This document shows, piece by piece, positions 55,472-64,000 of a DNA stretch of 64,000 bases. The stretch covers positions 310,001-374,000 of the forward strand of contig NZ_JANLCJ010000002.1 of assembly GCF_024979295.1 (NCBI RefSeq), given 5' to 3'. The stretch is from Herbiconiux daphne (lineage in GTDB: Bacteria; Actinomycetota; Actinomycetes; Actinomycetales; Microbacteriaceae). Numbering within the stretch: the stretch's first letter is position 1; the number at the start of each line of letters is the position of its first letter. Made by a program: the position numbers and the translations under genes. Below the pieces are notes generated by a model. It was not told the DNA's origin and ran no database searches. It was given only the letters and a program-made list of their open reading frames with translations.

Positions 55472-57295
55472 GTGAACCACTATTCCGTTCCCCCCGTCGT
55501 CGCCGCCGACCCTGAAGCGAACGCGACCGACCTTCTCATCGAGCGGGTTCGGCAGACCCCCGACGACGCTCTGTTCGCGGTGCCCGACGGCGCCGGCTGG
55601 CGCGACATCACCGCGGCCGAGTTCCTCACGCAGGTGCGCGCCGTGGCCAAGGGCCTCATCGCGGCCGGCATCCAGCCCGGCGACAAGATCGGGCTCATGT
55701 GCAAGACGCGCTACGAGTGGACCCTGATCGACTTCGCCACCTGGTTCACCGGCGCCGTGCTCGTGCCGGTCTACGAGACCTCCTCCCCGGCGCAGGTGCA
55801 GTGGAACCTCAGCGACTCGGGAGCCGTCGCGGTCATCCTCGAGACGGCCGACCACTTCGCCCGGTTCGACGAGGTGCACGCCGACCTGCCGCTCGTGAAC
55901 CAGGTCTGGCAGGTCGACCTCGGCGACCTCGACAAGCTCGCAGGTGCGGGGGGCGCCGTCACCGACGACGAGCTCGAACGCCGCCGGTCGATCGCGCGCG
56001 GCTCCGACCTCGCGACCCTCATCTACACCTCGGGCACCACGGGCCGGCCGAAAGGCTGCATCCTGACCCACTCGAACTTCGTCGAGCTGTCGCGCAACGC
56101 GGCGGTCGTGATGAAGGATGTCGTGCAGCCCGGCGCCTCGACGCTGCTGTTCATCACGACGGCGCACGTGTTCGCGCGGTTCATCAGCATTCTGAGCGTG
56201 CACGCCGGCGTCAAGGTCGGGCACCAGGCCGACACGAAGCAGCTGCTGCCCGCCCTCGGGTCGTTCAAGCCGACCTTCCTGCTGGCCGTGCCGCGGGTGT
56301 TCGAGAAGGTCTACAACTCGTCGGAGCAGAAGGCCGAGACCGGCGGCCGGGGCAAGATCTTCCGCAGTGCCGCGGCGGTCGCGGTCGAGCACTCCGAGGC
56401 GCTTGACGCCGGCCATGTGCCGCTCGGCCTCAAGGTGAAGTTCGCGCTGTTCGACCGGCTGGTCTACTCGAAGCTGCGCACCGCGCTCGGCGGCAACGTG
56501 AAGTACGCCGTGTCGGGCTCGGCCCCGCTCGGCCACCGTCTCGGGCACTTCTACCGCAGCCTCGGCGTCAAGATCCTCGAGGGCTACGGTCTCACCGAGA
56601 CCACGGCGCCTGCCACCGTGAACCTCACCGACAAGTTCAAGATCGGCACCGTCGGCCCGGCCCTGCCCGGTGTCGGCATCAAGATCGCCGACGACGGCGA
56701 GATCTGGGTGTCGGGCGTCAACGTCTTCGCCGGCTACTGGCAGAACGAGGCAGCGACGGCCGAGGTGATGGACGGCGAGTGGTTCAAGACCGGCGACCTC
56801 GGCGCCCTCGACGACGACGGATTCCTCACCATCACCGGCCGCAAGAAGGAGATCATCGTGACGGCCGGCGGCAAGAATGTCGCTCCCGCCGTGCTCGAAG
56901 ACCCCATCCGGGCCAACCCGCTCGTCGGGCAGGTGGTCGTCGTCGGCGACCAGAAGCCGTTCATCTCGGCCCTGATCACCCTCGACCCCGAGATGCTGCC
57001 CGTCTGGCTCGGCAACAACGGCCAGCCCACCGGCCTCACTCTCACCGAGGCCGCCGAGAACCCGGCGGTACTCGCCGAGATCCAGCGGGCTGTGGATGCC
57101 GCCAACAAACTGGTCTCGCGCGCCGAGTCGATCCGCAAGTTCATCGTGCTCGACACCGACTTCACCGAGGCGAGCGGTCACCTCACCCCGAAGCTCACCA
57201 TCAAGCGCAACGTCATCGTGAAAGACTTCGCGCCCATGATCGAGGGCATCTACAACGCCGCTCCCGCCACCGAGGGCCAGTCACTGGTGCACTGA
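55472..57295 (+). CDS. Long-chain acyl-CoA synthetase (FadD15-type)
   Basis: 607 residues of the AMP-forming adenylating family: LIYTSGTTGRPKGCILTH (P-loop), EGYGLTETTAPATVN, GEWFKTGDLGALDDDGFLTI and GRKKEIIVTAGGKNVAP, with a C-terminal domain carrying KLTIKRNVI. It activates fatty acids to acyl-CoA through acyl-AMP. Start GTG 55472 after AAAGGAG. It is divergent from ROK glucokinase and convergent with peptide deformylase. Confidence 0.95.
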   Translation: MNHYSVPPVVAADPEANATDLLIERVRQTPDDALFAVPDGAGWRDITAAEFLTQVRAVAKGLIAAGIQPGDKIGLMCKTRYEWTLIDFATWFTGAVLVPVYETSSPAQVQWNLSDSGAVAVILETADHFARFDEVHADLPLVNQVWQVDLGDLDKLAGAGGAVTDDELERRRSIARGSDLATLIYTSGTTGRPKGCILTHSNFVELSRNAAVVMKDVVQPGASTLLFITTAHVFARFISILSVHAGVKVGHQADTKQLLPALGSFKPTFLLAVPRVFEKVYNSSEQKAETGGRGKIFRSAAAVAVEHSEALDAGHVPLGLKVKFALFDRLVYSKLRTALGGNVKYAVSGSAPLGHRLGHFYRSLGVKILEGYGLTETTAPATVNLTDKFKIGTVGPALPGVGIKIADDGEIWVSGVNVFAGYWQNEAATAEVMDGEWFKTGDLGALDDDGFLTITGRKKEIIVTAGGKNVAPAVLEDPIRANPLVGQVVVVGDQKPFISALITLDPEMLPVWLGNNGQPTGLTLTEAAENPAVLAEIQRAVDAANKLVSRAESIRKFIVLDTDFTEASGHLTPKLTIKRNVIVKDFAPMIEGIYNAAPATEGQSLVH

Positions 57296-57333
57296 CCCCC
57301 TGGCCCTGCGCCACGCCGCGCATCCTCCTCCGC

Positions 57334-57387
57334 GAGTGGTCAGTTTCGGCGCCATAACTGTCGGTTTGGCGCTGAAACTGACCACTC
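57334..57387. terminator. Long hairpin between convergent acyl-CoA synthetase and def
   Basis: Arms 57334-57354 and 57367-57387 pair over 21 bases with one mismatch that still allows a G-U pair. The 12-base loop can pair further (aac/gtt). It starts 39 bases after the synthetase stop and ends 10 bases before the def stop. A bidirectional terminator is likely. It is the same kind of element as the hairpin at 52213, but of different sequence. Confidence 0.72.
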
Positions 57388-57396
57388 GGCGGGGGT

Positions 57397-57888
57397 TCAG
57401 AACCAGGAGGACTCGCGCACCTGCTTCATGGCCTCGCGCCGGGTGGGCTTGTCGAGGCGGTCGAGGTAGAGCAGGCCGTCGAGGTGGTCGGTCTCGTGCT
57501 GCAGCGCCTGGGCGAGCACGCCGGTGCCCGACACCTCGATCTCGTTGCCGTCGAGGTCGAGGCCCCGCGCCCGGGCGAACGGGTAGCGCGAGGTCTTGAA
57601 CCACAGGTCGGGCACCGACAGGCAGCCCTCGTCGATGAGTTCGGGCTCGCCCGACACCTCGACCAGCACGGGGTTGAGGATGTAGCCCACCTCGCCATCG
57701 ACGTTGTAGCTGAACGCCCGCAGGTTGACACCGATCTGCGACGCTGCGACCCCCGCCCGGCCGGGCACCTTCACGCTGTCGAGCAGGTCGTCGACGAGTG
57801 CGCGCACGCGGTCGTCGATCTCGCCGATCGGGTCGGAGACGGTCTTCAGAACGGGGTCGCCGAACAGGCGGATCTCACGAACGGTCAC
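57397..57888 (-). CDS. def: Peptide deformylase
   Basis: 163 residues. Three motifs are in order: AGVAASQIG (motif 1, GxGxAAxQ), DEGCLSVPD (motif 2, the metal-binding Cys) and [14 protein letters not shown] (motif 3, HExxH). It removes the formyl group from nascent N-termini. The Ser in place of the usual Pro in motif 1 and the short form suggest a type I-like actinobacterial enzyme. It follows the pyruvate carboxylase gene with a 16-base gap. Confidence 0.94.
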   Translation of the reverse strand: MTVREIRLFGDPVLKTVSDPIGEIDDRVRALVDDLLDSVKVPGRAGVAASQIGVNLRAFSYNVDGEVGYILNPVLVEVSGEPELIDEGCLSVPDLWFKTSRYPFARARGLDLDGNEIEVSGTGVLAQALQHETDHLDGLLYLDRLDKPTRREAMKQVRESSWF

Positions 57889-57904
57889 TGTGGTGCTTTC
57901 ACTC

Positions 57905-60900
57905 TCATGCGTCGGGGGTGACGACCACGAGCAGGTCGCCCGCCTCCACCTGCTGGGTCTTCGGAATGGCCAGTCGGGTCACGGTGCCGCCCACCGGTGT
58001 GGTGATGGCCGCCTCCATCTTCATCGCCTCGATCGTTGCGACGGCTTCTCCGGCGGACACCTGAGCGCCCTCCTCCACCTTCAACGTGACGACGCCCGAG
58101 AACGGCGCCGCGATCTGGCCGGGCTTCGACTGGTCGGCCTTCTCGGCGGCCTTGGCCTCGACGCGCACCGAGCGGTCACGCACGTTCACCGGGCGCAACT
58201 GCCCGTTGAGGGTTGTCATGACCGTGCGCATGCCCTTGCTGTCCACCTCGCCGATGGCCTCGAGACCGACGAACAGGCGCACGCCCGGCCCGATCTCGAC
58301 CACGTGCTCGACGCCCTGCGTGAGCCCGTAGAGATAGTCGACCGTGTCGACGACGGAAAGGTCGCCGAACAACTCGCGCAACTCCTCGAAGGTGCTGGTC
58401 GGTCCCGGGAACAACAGCCGGTTGAGGGTCGCCCGGCGCTCGAGGGCGTCGCCGCCGAGCGCCTCGCGGTCGCCGGCCGAGAGCTCGGTCACACCGATCG
58501 TGACGTTCTTGCCCGCGAGCACCTTGGTGCGGAACGGCTCGGGCCATCCGCCCGGCAGCTCGCCCAGCTCGCCGGCCATGAACCCGATCACGCTGTCGGG
58601 GATGTCGTAGTTCTGCGGGTTCTCGGCGAAGTCGGCCGGATCGGCCTTCACCGCGGCGAGATGCAGCGCGAGGTCGCCGACGACCTTCGACGACGGGGTG
58701 ACCTTCGGGATGCGCCCGAGAATCTGGTTGGCCGCCGCATAGAGGTCTTCGATCAGCTCGAAGTCGTCGGCGAGCCCGAGCGCGATGGCCTGCTGGCGCA
58801 GGTTCGACAGCTGTCCGCCCGGGATCTCGTGCTTGTAGACCCGGCCGGTCGGGCCGGGCAGACCCGACTCGAAGGGCCGGTAGACCTGCCGCACGGCCTC
58901 CCAATACGGCTCGAGGTCGGAGACCGCCTGCAGCGACAGGCCGGTGTCACGCTCGGTGTGCGCGAGCGCAGCGACGAGAGCGGATGCGCTGGGCTGGCTG
59001 GTCGTGCCGGCCATCGGTGCGGCCGCGACATCCACCGCGTCGGCACCCGCCCGCGAGGCCGCCAGCAGCGTCGCCAGCTGGCCGCCCGCGGTGTCGTGCG
59101 TGTGCACGTGCACCGGCAGATCGAAGTTCTCGCGGAACGCCGTGACGAGCTTCTCGGCGGCATACGGCCGCAACAGCCCGGCCATGTCTTTGATGGCGAG
59201 CACGTGCGCGCCGGCCGCCACGATCTCGTCGGCCAGTCTCAGGTAGTAGTCGAGGGTGTAGAGATTCTCGGCCGGGTCGAGCAGGTCGCCGGTGTAGCAG
59301 ACGGCGACCTCGGCGATCGTCGAGCCGGTGGCGAGCACCGACTCGATGGCCGGGCGCATCTGCGCCACGTCGTTGAGTGCGTCGAAGATCCGGAAGATGT
59401 CGACTCCGGTCGCCGCGGCCTCGGTGACGAAGGCATCCGTCACCTCCGTGGGGTAGGGCGTGTAGCCGACCGTGTTGCGGCCACGCAGCAGCATCTGGAT
59501 CGCCACATTCGGCAGCGCCTCCCGCAGGGTCGCGAGCCGCTCCCAGGGGTCTTCGCCGAGAAAGCGCAGGGCGACGTCGTAGGTGGCACCGCCCCAGGCC
59601 TCGACGCTCAGCAGTTCGGGCGTCATGCGCGCCACGTAGGGCGCGACCGCCACGAGGTCGCGGGTGCGCACCCGGGTGGCCAGCAGCGACTGGTGCGCGT
59701 CGCGCATCGTGGTCTCGGTGACCGCCAGCGCCGTCTGCGACCGGAGCGCGTGCGCGAAGCCCACGGGGCCGAGCTCGAGCAGCCGCTGCCGCGAACCCGC
59801 GGGCGGCGTGGTCGCCAGGTCGATCGACGGCAGCTTGGCTGCCGGGTCGACCGACCCCACCCGGGGGCCGTTGGGCTGGTTCACCGTGACGTCGGCGAGC
59901 CAGTTCAAGATCTTGGTGCCGCGGTCTTTCGACTGGTGACCGGCGAGCAGTTGGGGGCGCTCTTCGATGAAGCTCGTCGAGAGGTCTCCGGCGATGAAGT
60001 CGGGGTCGTCGAGCACGCCCTGCAGGAACGGGATGTTCGTCGACACCCCGCGGATGCGGAACTCGGCCAGCGCGCGCCGGGCCCGTCGCACCGCGGCCGG
60101 GAAGTCGCGGCCCCGGCAGGTCATCTTCGCGAGCATCGAGTCGAAGTGGGGCGAGATCTGCGCGCCGACGTCGACGGTGCCGCCGTCCAGGCGCACCCCG
60201 GCTCCGCCCGGCGAGCGGTAGGCGGCGATCTTGCCGGTGTCGGGCCGGAAGCCCGCGGTGGGGTCTTCGGTGGTGATGCGGCACTGCAGCGCGGCGCCGT
60301 GCAGCACGATGCCGTCTTGCGTCAGCCCGAGATCGACGAAGGTGGACCCCGACGCGATGAGCATCTGAGACTGCACCAGGTCGACATCCGTCACCTCTTC
60401 GGTCACGGTGTGCTCGACCTGGATGCGCGGGTTCATCTCGATGAACACGTGCTCGCCCGCGCGCGCCCCGACGGTGTCGACCAGGAACTCCACCGTTCCG
60501 GCGTTCACGTAGCCGATCGAGCGGGCGAATTTGATGGCGTCGGCGTGCAAGGCAGCGCGGAGCTCGTCGCTGATGTTCGGCGCCGGAGCGATCTCGACGA
60601 CCTTCTGATTGCGGCGCTGCACCGAGCAGTCGCGCTCGTAGAGGTGCAGCGTCTCCCCCGCGCCGTCGGCGAGGATCTGCACCTCGATGTGCCGGGGCCG
60701 CAGCACCGCCTGCTCGAGGAACATCGTGGGGTCGCCGAACGCGCTGTCGGCCTCGCGCATCGCCGCCTCGAGGGCGCCGCGCAGCTCCTCCTGGGTCTCC
60801 ACCCGGCGCATCCCGCGCCCACCGCCGCCCGCGACCGCCTTGGCGAAGATCGGGAACCCGATCTGCTCGGCTCCGGCCAGCAGCTCCTCGATGTCGCGCG

Positions 60901-61312
60901 TCGCCGGCGTCGACTTCAGCACCGGCACGCCGGCGGCGATCGCGTATTCCTTCGCCGTGACCTTGTTGCCCGCCATCTCGAGCACGTGCTCGCCGGGACC
61001 GATGAAGGTGATGCCGTTCTCGGCCGCCGCCTTGGCCAGCTCGGGATTCTCGGACAGGAAGCCGTAGCCGGGGTAGATGGCGTCGGCCCCCGCAGCCAGG
61101 GCGACCCGGATGATCTCGGAGACATCGAGGTAGGCGCGCACCGGATGCCCCGGCTCGCCGATCTGGTAGGCCTCGTCGGCTTTCAGCCGGTGCATCGAGT
61201 TGCGGTCTTCGTACGGGAACACCGCGACCGTCTTCGCACCCAGCTCATACGCCGCCCGGAACGCCCGGATCGCGATCTCTCCGCGGTTCGCCACGAGAAT
61301 CTTCTTGAACAT
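57905..61312 (-). CDS. pyc: Pyruvate carboxylase
   Basis: 1135 residues. A biotin carboxylase domain (about 1-450) has [20 protein letters not shown], the ATP-grasp loop [14 protein letters not shown] and [20 protein letters not shown]. The carboxyltransferase barrel (about 530-800) has [20 protein letters not shown], and the C-terminal biotinyl domain has [13 protein letters not shown] with the biotinylated Lys. It makes oxaloacetate from pyruvate, ATP and bicarbonate for anaplerosis. The full single-chain length is normal. Confidence 0.97.
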   Translation of the reverse strand: MFKKILVANRGEIAIRAFRAAYELGAKTVAVFPYEDRNSMHRLKADEAYQIGEPGHPVRAYLDVSEIIRVALAAGADAIYPGYGFLSENPELAKAAAENGITFIGPGEHVLEMAGNKVTAKEYAIAAGVPVLKSTPATRDIEELLAGAEQIGFPIFAKAVAGGGGRGMRRVETQEELRGALEAAMREADSAFGDPTMFLEQAVLRPRHIEVQILADGAGETLHLYERDCSVQRRNQKVVEIAPAPNISDELRAALHADAIKFARSIGYVNAGTVEFLVDTVGARAGEHVFIEMNPRIQVEHTVTEEVTDVDLVQSQMLIASGSTFVDLGLTQDGIVLHGAALQCRITTEDPTAGFRPDTGKIAAYRSPGGAGVRLDGGTVDVGAQISPHFDSMLAKMTCRGRDFPAAVRRARRALAEFRIRGVSTNIPFLQGVLDDPDFIAGDLSTSFIEERPQLLAGHQSKDRGTKILNWLADVTVNQPNGPRVGSVDPAAKLPSIDLATTPPAGSRQRLLELGPVGFAHALRSQTALAVTETTMRDAHQSLLATRVRTRDLVAVAPYVARMTPELLSVEAWGGATYDVALRFLGEDPWERLATLREALPNVAIQMLLRGRNTVGYTPYPTEVTDAFVTEAAATGVDIFRIFDALNDVAQMRPAIESVLATGSTIAEVAVCYTGDLLDPAENLYTLDYYLRLADEIVAAGAHVLAIKDMAGLLRPYAAEKLVTAFRENFDLPVHVHTHDTAGGQLATLLAASRAGADAVDVAAAPMAGTTSQPSASALVAALAHTERDTGLSLQAVSDLEPYWEAVRQVYRPFESGLPGPTGRVYKHEIPGGQLSNLRQQAIALGLADDFELIEDLYAAANQILGRIPKVTPSSKVVGDLALHLAAVKADPADFAENPQNYDIPDSVIGFMAGELGELPGGWPEPFRTKVLAGKNVTIGVTELSAGDREALGGDALERRATLNRLLFPGPTSTFEELRELFGDLSVVDTVDYLYGLTQGVEHVVEIGPGVRLFVGLEAIGEVDSKGMRTVMTTLNGQLRPVNVRDRSVRVEAKAAEKADQSKPGQIAAPFSGVVTLKVEEGAQVSAGEAVATIEAMKMEAAITTPVGGTVTRLAIPKTQQVEAGDLLVVVTPDA

Positions 61313-61387
61313 GGAGACCTTTCAAGGGCATGCGCGCACAGCGAACAGTTAGGTTCTCTAAGCCTAGTGAAGGTAACGTTGTCGATT

Positions 61388-62200
61388 GTGCATGTACTCA
61401 GCGTCTCTTCCCTCAAGGGAGGTGTGGGCAAAACCACAGTGACGCTCGGACTCGCCTCCGCCGCGTTCGCCAAAGGTTTGCGCACCCTCGTCGTCGACCT
61501 CGACCCGCAAAGCGATGTGTCGACCGGAATGGACATCCGTGTCGCCGGTCACCTCAACGTCGCCGACGTTCTCGCGTCGCCCAAGGAGAAGATCGTTCGG
61601 GCGGCCATCGCGCCCTCGGGGTGGACGAAAGACCGCGGCGGCAAGATCGACGTTCTGATCGGCTCGCCCTCGGCGTTGAACTTCGACGGCCCGCACCCCT
61701 CGATCCGCGACATCTGGAAGCTCGAAGAAGCCCTCGCCACCGTCGAGAGCGAATACGACCTCGTGCTGATCGACTGCGCCCCGTCGCTCAATGCGCTCAC
61801 CCGCACCGCGTGGGCGGCATCCGACCGCGTCACGGTCGTGACCGAGCCGGGCCTGTTCTCGGTGGCCGCCGCCGACCGTGCGCTGCGGGCGATCGAGGAG
61901 ATCCGTCGTGGTCTGTCTCCCCGACTCCAGCCGCTCGGCATCATCGTTAACCGCGTGCGGTCGCAGTCGCTCGAGCACCAGTTCCGCATCAAAGAGCTGC
62001 GCGACATGTTCGGCCCGCTCGTGCTCAGCCCCCAGCTGCCCGAGCGCACCTCGCTGCAGCAGGCCCAGGGCGCGGCGAAGCCGCTGCACGTGTGGCCCGG
62101 CGAGGGCGCTCAGGAGATGGCCCGCAACTTCGACCTGCTGCTCGAGCGCGTCATGCGCACCGGTCGCGTGGGCGAGTACGCCGACGTCACCAAAGCGTGA
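61388..62200 (+). CDS. ParA/MinD-family ATPase
   Basis: 270 residues. The deviant Walker A is SSLKGGVGKTTVTLGLASAA, Walker A' is VVDLDPQSDVSTGMDI and Walker B is YDLVLIDCAPSLNALT. It lacks a DNA-binding N terminus and has no partner ParB next to it. The neighbour downstream is the MerR gene, and pyc is divergent. In actinobacteria such orphan ParA proteins are linked to cargo or replicon positioning, but the role here is unknown. GTG 61388 fits the family start; GTG 61367 and TTG 61379 are also in frame. Confidence 0.88.
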   Translation: MHVLSVSSLKGGVGKTTVTLGLASAAFAKGLRTLVVDLDPQSDVSTGMDIRVAGHLNVADVLASPKEKIVRAAIAPSGWTKDRGGKIDVLIGSPSALNFDGPHPSIRDIWKLEEALATVESEYDLVLIDCAPSLNALTRTAWAASDRVTVVTEPGLFSVAAADRALRAIEEIRRGLSPRLQPLGIIVNRVRSQSLEHQFRIKELRDMFGPLVLSPQLPERTSLQQAQGAAKPLHVWPGEGAQEMARNFDLLLERVMRTGRVGEYADVTKA

Positions 62201-62227
62201 GAGACCTCAGACCTACCGAAAAGTCAT

Positions 62228-62261
62228 AATCCGCTCCATATCGCGAGATGTGGAACGGATT
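62228..62261. terminator. Hairpin between convergent parA-like and MerR genes
   Basis: Arms 62228-62238 and 62251-62261 pair over 11 bases with one mismatch, beginning 28 bases after the ATPase stop codon. The loop contains tcgcga. It is followed by a short T-rich tail. Probably a terminator for the plus-strand gene, with possible use from the other side. Confidence 0.55.
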
Positions 62262-62296
62262 TCGACGTTTCGAGGGAGTCTGGTGCGCTACGACCT

Positions 62297-62337
62297 GGCG
62301 GGAGGGCTAGACCGCTTGGCGGGAGGCTAGACCGCTT
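62297..62337. repeat. 20-21-bp tandem duplication spanning the MerR stop codon
   Basis: A 21-base copy (62297-62317) is followed directly by a 20-base copy (62318-62337) that differs by one G. The second copy contains the stop codon (cta on plus, 62327-62329) of the minus-strand MerR gene, so the gene's last codons and stop have been duplicated downstream. Confidence 0.8.
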
Positions 62338-62875
62338 TGCGGGCGGCGCGACGGGCGGCGAGCTCGTCGGCCGGGTCCATCACGACGGAGTCGAGTTCGA
62401 CCAGGCTGTTCTCGACCTCCCGCAGCACCTTACCGACAGCGATGCCGAAGACGCCCTGGCCGCGGCTGACGAGGTCGATGACCTCGTCGTTCGACGTGCA
62501 GAGGTAGACGCTCGCTCCGTCGCTCATCAGCGTGGTCTGGGCGAGGTCGTTGATGCCCGACTCGCGCAGCTGATTGATGGCGGTGCGGATCTGCTGCAAC
62601 GAGATGCCGGTGTCGAGCAGGCGCTTGACGAGCTTGAGAACCAGGATGTCGCGGAAGCCGTAGAGGCGCTGCGAACCCGAACCGGCCGCACCGCGCACGG
62701 TGGGCTCGACGAGCGCGGTGCGCGCCCAGTAGTCGAGCTGACGGTAGGTGATGCCGGCCGCGCGGGCGGCCACCGCGCCGCGATACCCGTTGGCGTCGTC
62801 GAGGTCGGGAAGACCGTCGGTGAACAGCAGACCGAGATCGTAGCGAGAATCGTCGTTCTGGCTTAGCTCGGTCAT
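62327..62875 (-). CDS. MerR-family transcriptional regulator
   Basis: 182 residues. The winged HTH is ITYRQLDYWARTALVEPTV followed by LYGFRDILVLKLVKRLLDTG and the helix GISLQQIRTAINQLRE. The C-terminal region (LCTSNDEVIDLVSRGQGVFG) is the effector side. It is the second MerR gene of a pair with the FtsR-like gene upstream, as in many actinobacteria (garA, then two merR genes). The ligand is not known. It converges with the ParA-like gene. Confidence 0.88.
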   Translation of the reverse strand: MTELSQNDDSRYDLGLLFTDGLPDLDDANGYRGAVAARAAGITYRQLDYWARTALVEPTVRGAAGSGSQRLYGFRDILVLKLVKRLLDTGISLQQIRTAINQLRESGINDLAQTTLMSDGASVYLCTSNDEVIDLVSRGQGVFGIAVGKVLREVENSLVELDSVVMDPADELAARRAARKAV

Positions 62876-63037
62876 CAGCGCCTTCCATCGTCCGGAGCAT
62901 CCGGAACTCGTCTTTGCTTACCCCACGCTATCGATGCTGGAACCCGGGGGCAACGACATCACGACTTCCGGCCACGGCGTGTCGCGCGACGGAGCCAATC
63001 GTTATCGAGATCGCCGTCTCGAGCTCGCCGCCTCGCC

Positions 63038-63802
63038 CTACGGCGCGATGCGCCCGAGCGCTGAACGGATGAGGCTCGACCGCACCACCTCGAGCTGCCC
63101 GGCGATCTCCATCGCCATCTCGGCCACTTTCGCGCGGCTCGACGGATCACGACGCCGGGCCACCGGCATCAACGCGCTCTCGATCAGGCCGAGCTCGCGC
63201 TCGGTGGCCTGCCGGAAGCCGCGCAGGTGCCGCGGTTCGATGCCGCTGCGTTGCAGTTCGACCAGGGCCTTCAGCACCACCAGCGAATCTTCGCCATAGG
63301 ACTCCGCGGGGGTGAGCACCGACGCCGAGAAGGCATCCTGAACCAGCATCGGGGTGGCACCGGCCTCGCGGGTGAGGTCGTCGCGACTGAGCCGGCGCCC
63401 GGTCTGCAGAATCGAGGCGCCACCCGCGAGCCCGGCTCCGGGCATCGGCGGGTTGAGGCCGGCGTCGACGTCGGCCAGATAGTCCTTGATGACCGCGAGT
63501 GGCAGGTAGCAGTCGCGCTGCATGGTGAGGATGAGGCGCAGACGGCTGAGGTCGTTCTGCGAGAACTTGCGGTAGCCCGACTGGGTGCGGGCCGGATGCA
63601 CGAGCCCGCGCTCCTCGAGGAAGCGCAGCTTCGAGGGCGTGAGGTCGGGGAAGTCGGTGGTGAGCTTCGACAGCACCTGGCCGATGCCGAGCAGAGGGCC
63701 TGACGCCGTGCCGCCGGACGGCGAGACGGACGAAGGGCCGGGATTGGTCGACGCCGGCGACGACGCCCGCGACCGCCCGTCGGGTTGGACTGCGGCCGCC
63801 AC
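63038..63802 (-). CDS. ftsR: FtsR-like MerR-family regulator
   Basis: 254 residues. After a Pro/Ser/Gly-rich start, the MerR HTH reads DLTPSKLRFLEERGLVHPAR with RKFSQNDLSRLRLILTMQRD. The long C-terminal part (RDDLTREAGATPMLVQDAFS, and LKALVELQRSGIEPRHLRGF) matches the Rv1828/FtsR family. FtsR activates ftsZ in Corynebacterium. The GTG overlaps the last base of the garA stop (TAGTG), so the two are translationally coupled. It may bind the ftsZ upstream region in this window. Confidence 0.86.
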   Translation of the reverse strand: MAAAVQPDGRSRASSPASTNPGPSSVSPSGGTASGPLLGIGQVLSKLTTDFPDLTPSKLRFLEERGLVHPARTQSGYRKFSQNDLSRLRLILTMQRDCYLPLAVIKDYLADVDAGLNPPMPGAGLAGGASILQTGRRLSRDDLTREAGATPMLVQDAFSASVLTPAESYGEDSLVVLKALVELQRSGIEPRHLRGFRQATERELGLIESALMPVARRRDPSSRAKVAEMAMEIAGQLEVVRSSLIRSALGRIAP

Positions 63803-64000
63803 TACTCTCCCGCGGCGGTGACCACGTCGATGCGTGATGGGTAGAACGTGAGCCGGAACTTGCCGATCTGCACTTCGGCCCCGTCGTCGAGCAGCGCTTC
63901 GTCGACGCGCGCTCCCCCGACGTAGGTGCCGTTCAGCGAACCGAGGTCGCGCACGACGAACGAGCGGCCGTGGCGCGAAAACTCGGCGTGCCGGCGTGAG
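63802..64000 (-). CDS. garA: FHA-domain protein (GarA/OdhI type), C-terminal part
   Basis: Partial, cut by the end of the window; about 65 C-terminal residues remain. They read as an FHA domain: SRRHAEF (phosphothreonine-binding), VVRDLGSLNGTYVGGARV, and a final strand VQIGKFRLTFYPS. The adjacent FtsR-like gene supports GarA/OdhI, which controls 2-oxoglutarate dehydrogenase after phosphorylation by PknB/PknG-type kinases. The N-terminal phosphorylation motif is outside the window. Confidence 0.88.
   Translation of the reverse strand, partial: SRRHAEFSRHGRSFVVRDLGSLNGTYVGGARVDEALLDDGAEVQIGKFRLTFYPSRIDVVTAAGE

Noticed and set aside
57725..62200. A 1491-codon plus-strand open frame
   Set aside because: Almost all of it is antisense to pyc and def, with the composition expected of a reversed high-GC gene. 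Only its 3' end (61388-62200) is a real gene, the ParA-like ATPase.

Overview
The window is a 64 kb piece of a high-GC actinobacterial chromosome. Long antisense open frames, frequent GTG starts, leaderless promoters, a class II DAHP synthase, Wag31/SepF/FtsR-type division proteins and the order GGPP synthase - Rv2175c-like protein - PknL - AroG point to Actinobacteria. The dense use of CGGATGCC/GGCATCCG and the gene content fit Microbacteriaceae best. A two-domain ice-binding adhesin suggests a cold-exposed strain. Family and lifestyle are inference.

Region 1 (1-16.5 kb) is accessory and stress-related. It holds a frameshifted epimerase, two VOC proteins, a sortase-anchored subtilase-like protein, DinB, AraC, DUF1801 and DUF2200 proteins, and a MarR regulator with a leaderless operator-bearing promoter ahead of a MATE exporter. 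A frameshifted Na+/H+ antiporter, a 2H phosphoesterase, an FAD amine oxidase and a DEDDh exonuclease follow. Next come a TPR protein interrupted by a stop codon, a tiny signal-peptide-like ORF, and an overlapping pair made of a receiver-like protein and a 53-residue protein.

Region 2 (16.5-26.5 kb) starts with an IS4-like transposase homologue between perfect 15-bp inverted repeats. Its second Asp and its Glu of the DDE triad appear to be alanine, which suggests a domesticated, catalytically dead protein. A surface operon follows: two paralogous secreted proteins flank the ice-binding adhesin, whose LPNTG anchor lies in the next, overlapping reading frame. A GH3 beta-glucosidase, a family 2 glycosyltransferase and an EEP-family hydrolase complete the region.

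Region 3 (26.5-48.3 kb, minus strand) is the division and cell-wall cluster, in transcription order mraZ-rsmH-ftsL-ftsI-murE-murF-mraY-murD-ftsW-murG-murC-ftsQ-(membrane protein)-ftsZ-yggS-sepF-yggT-wag31-lspA-rluD. Many junctions are 4-bp stop/start overlaps. It makes lipid II, polymerises and cross-links it at the septum, and builds and positions the Z-ring. A DUF3040 gene with a strong terminator lies upstream.

Region 4 (48.3-64 kb) carries GGPP synthase, the Rv2175c-like/PknL pair, AroG, a PlsC-type acyltransferase, ROK glucokinase, a FadD15-type acyl-CoA synthetase, peptide deformylase, pyruvate carboxylase, a ParA/MinD-like ATPase, and the MerR - FtsR - GarA/OdhI cluster, cut by the window end. 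Very long hairpins separate the convergent pairs.

Two patterns run across the window. Short tandem repeats begin at or just after stop codons at five loci, and all four reading-frame disruptions lie in the first 22 kb while the housekeeping genes are intact.
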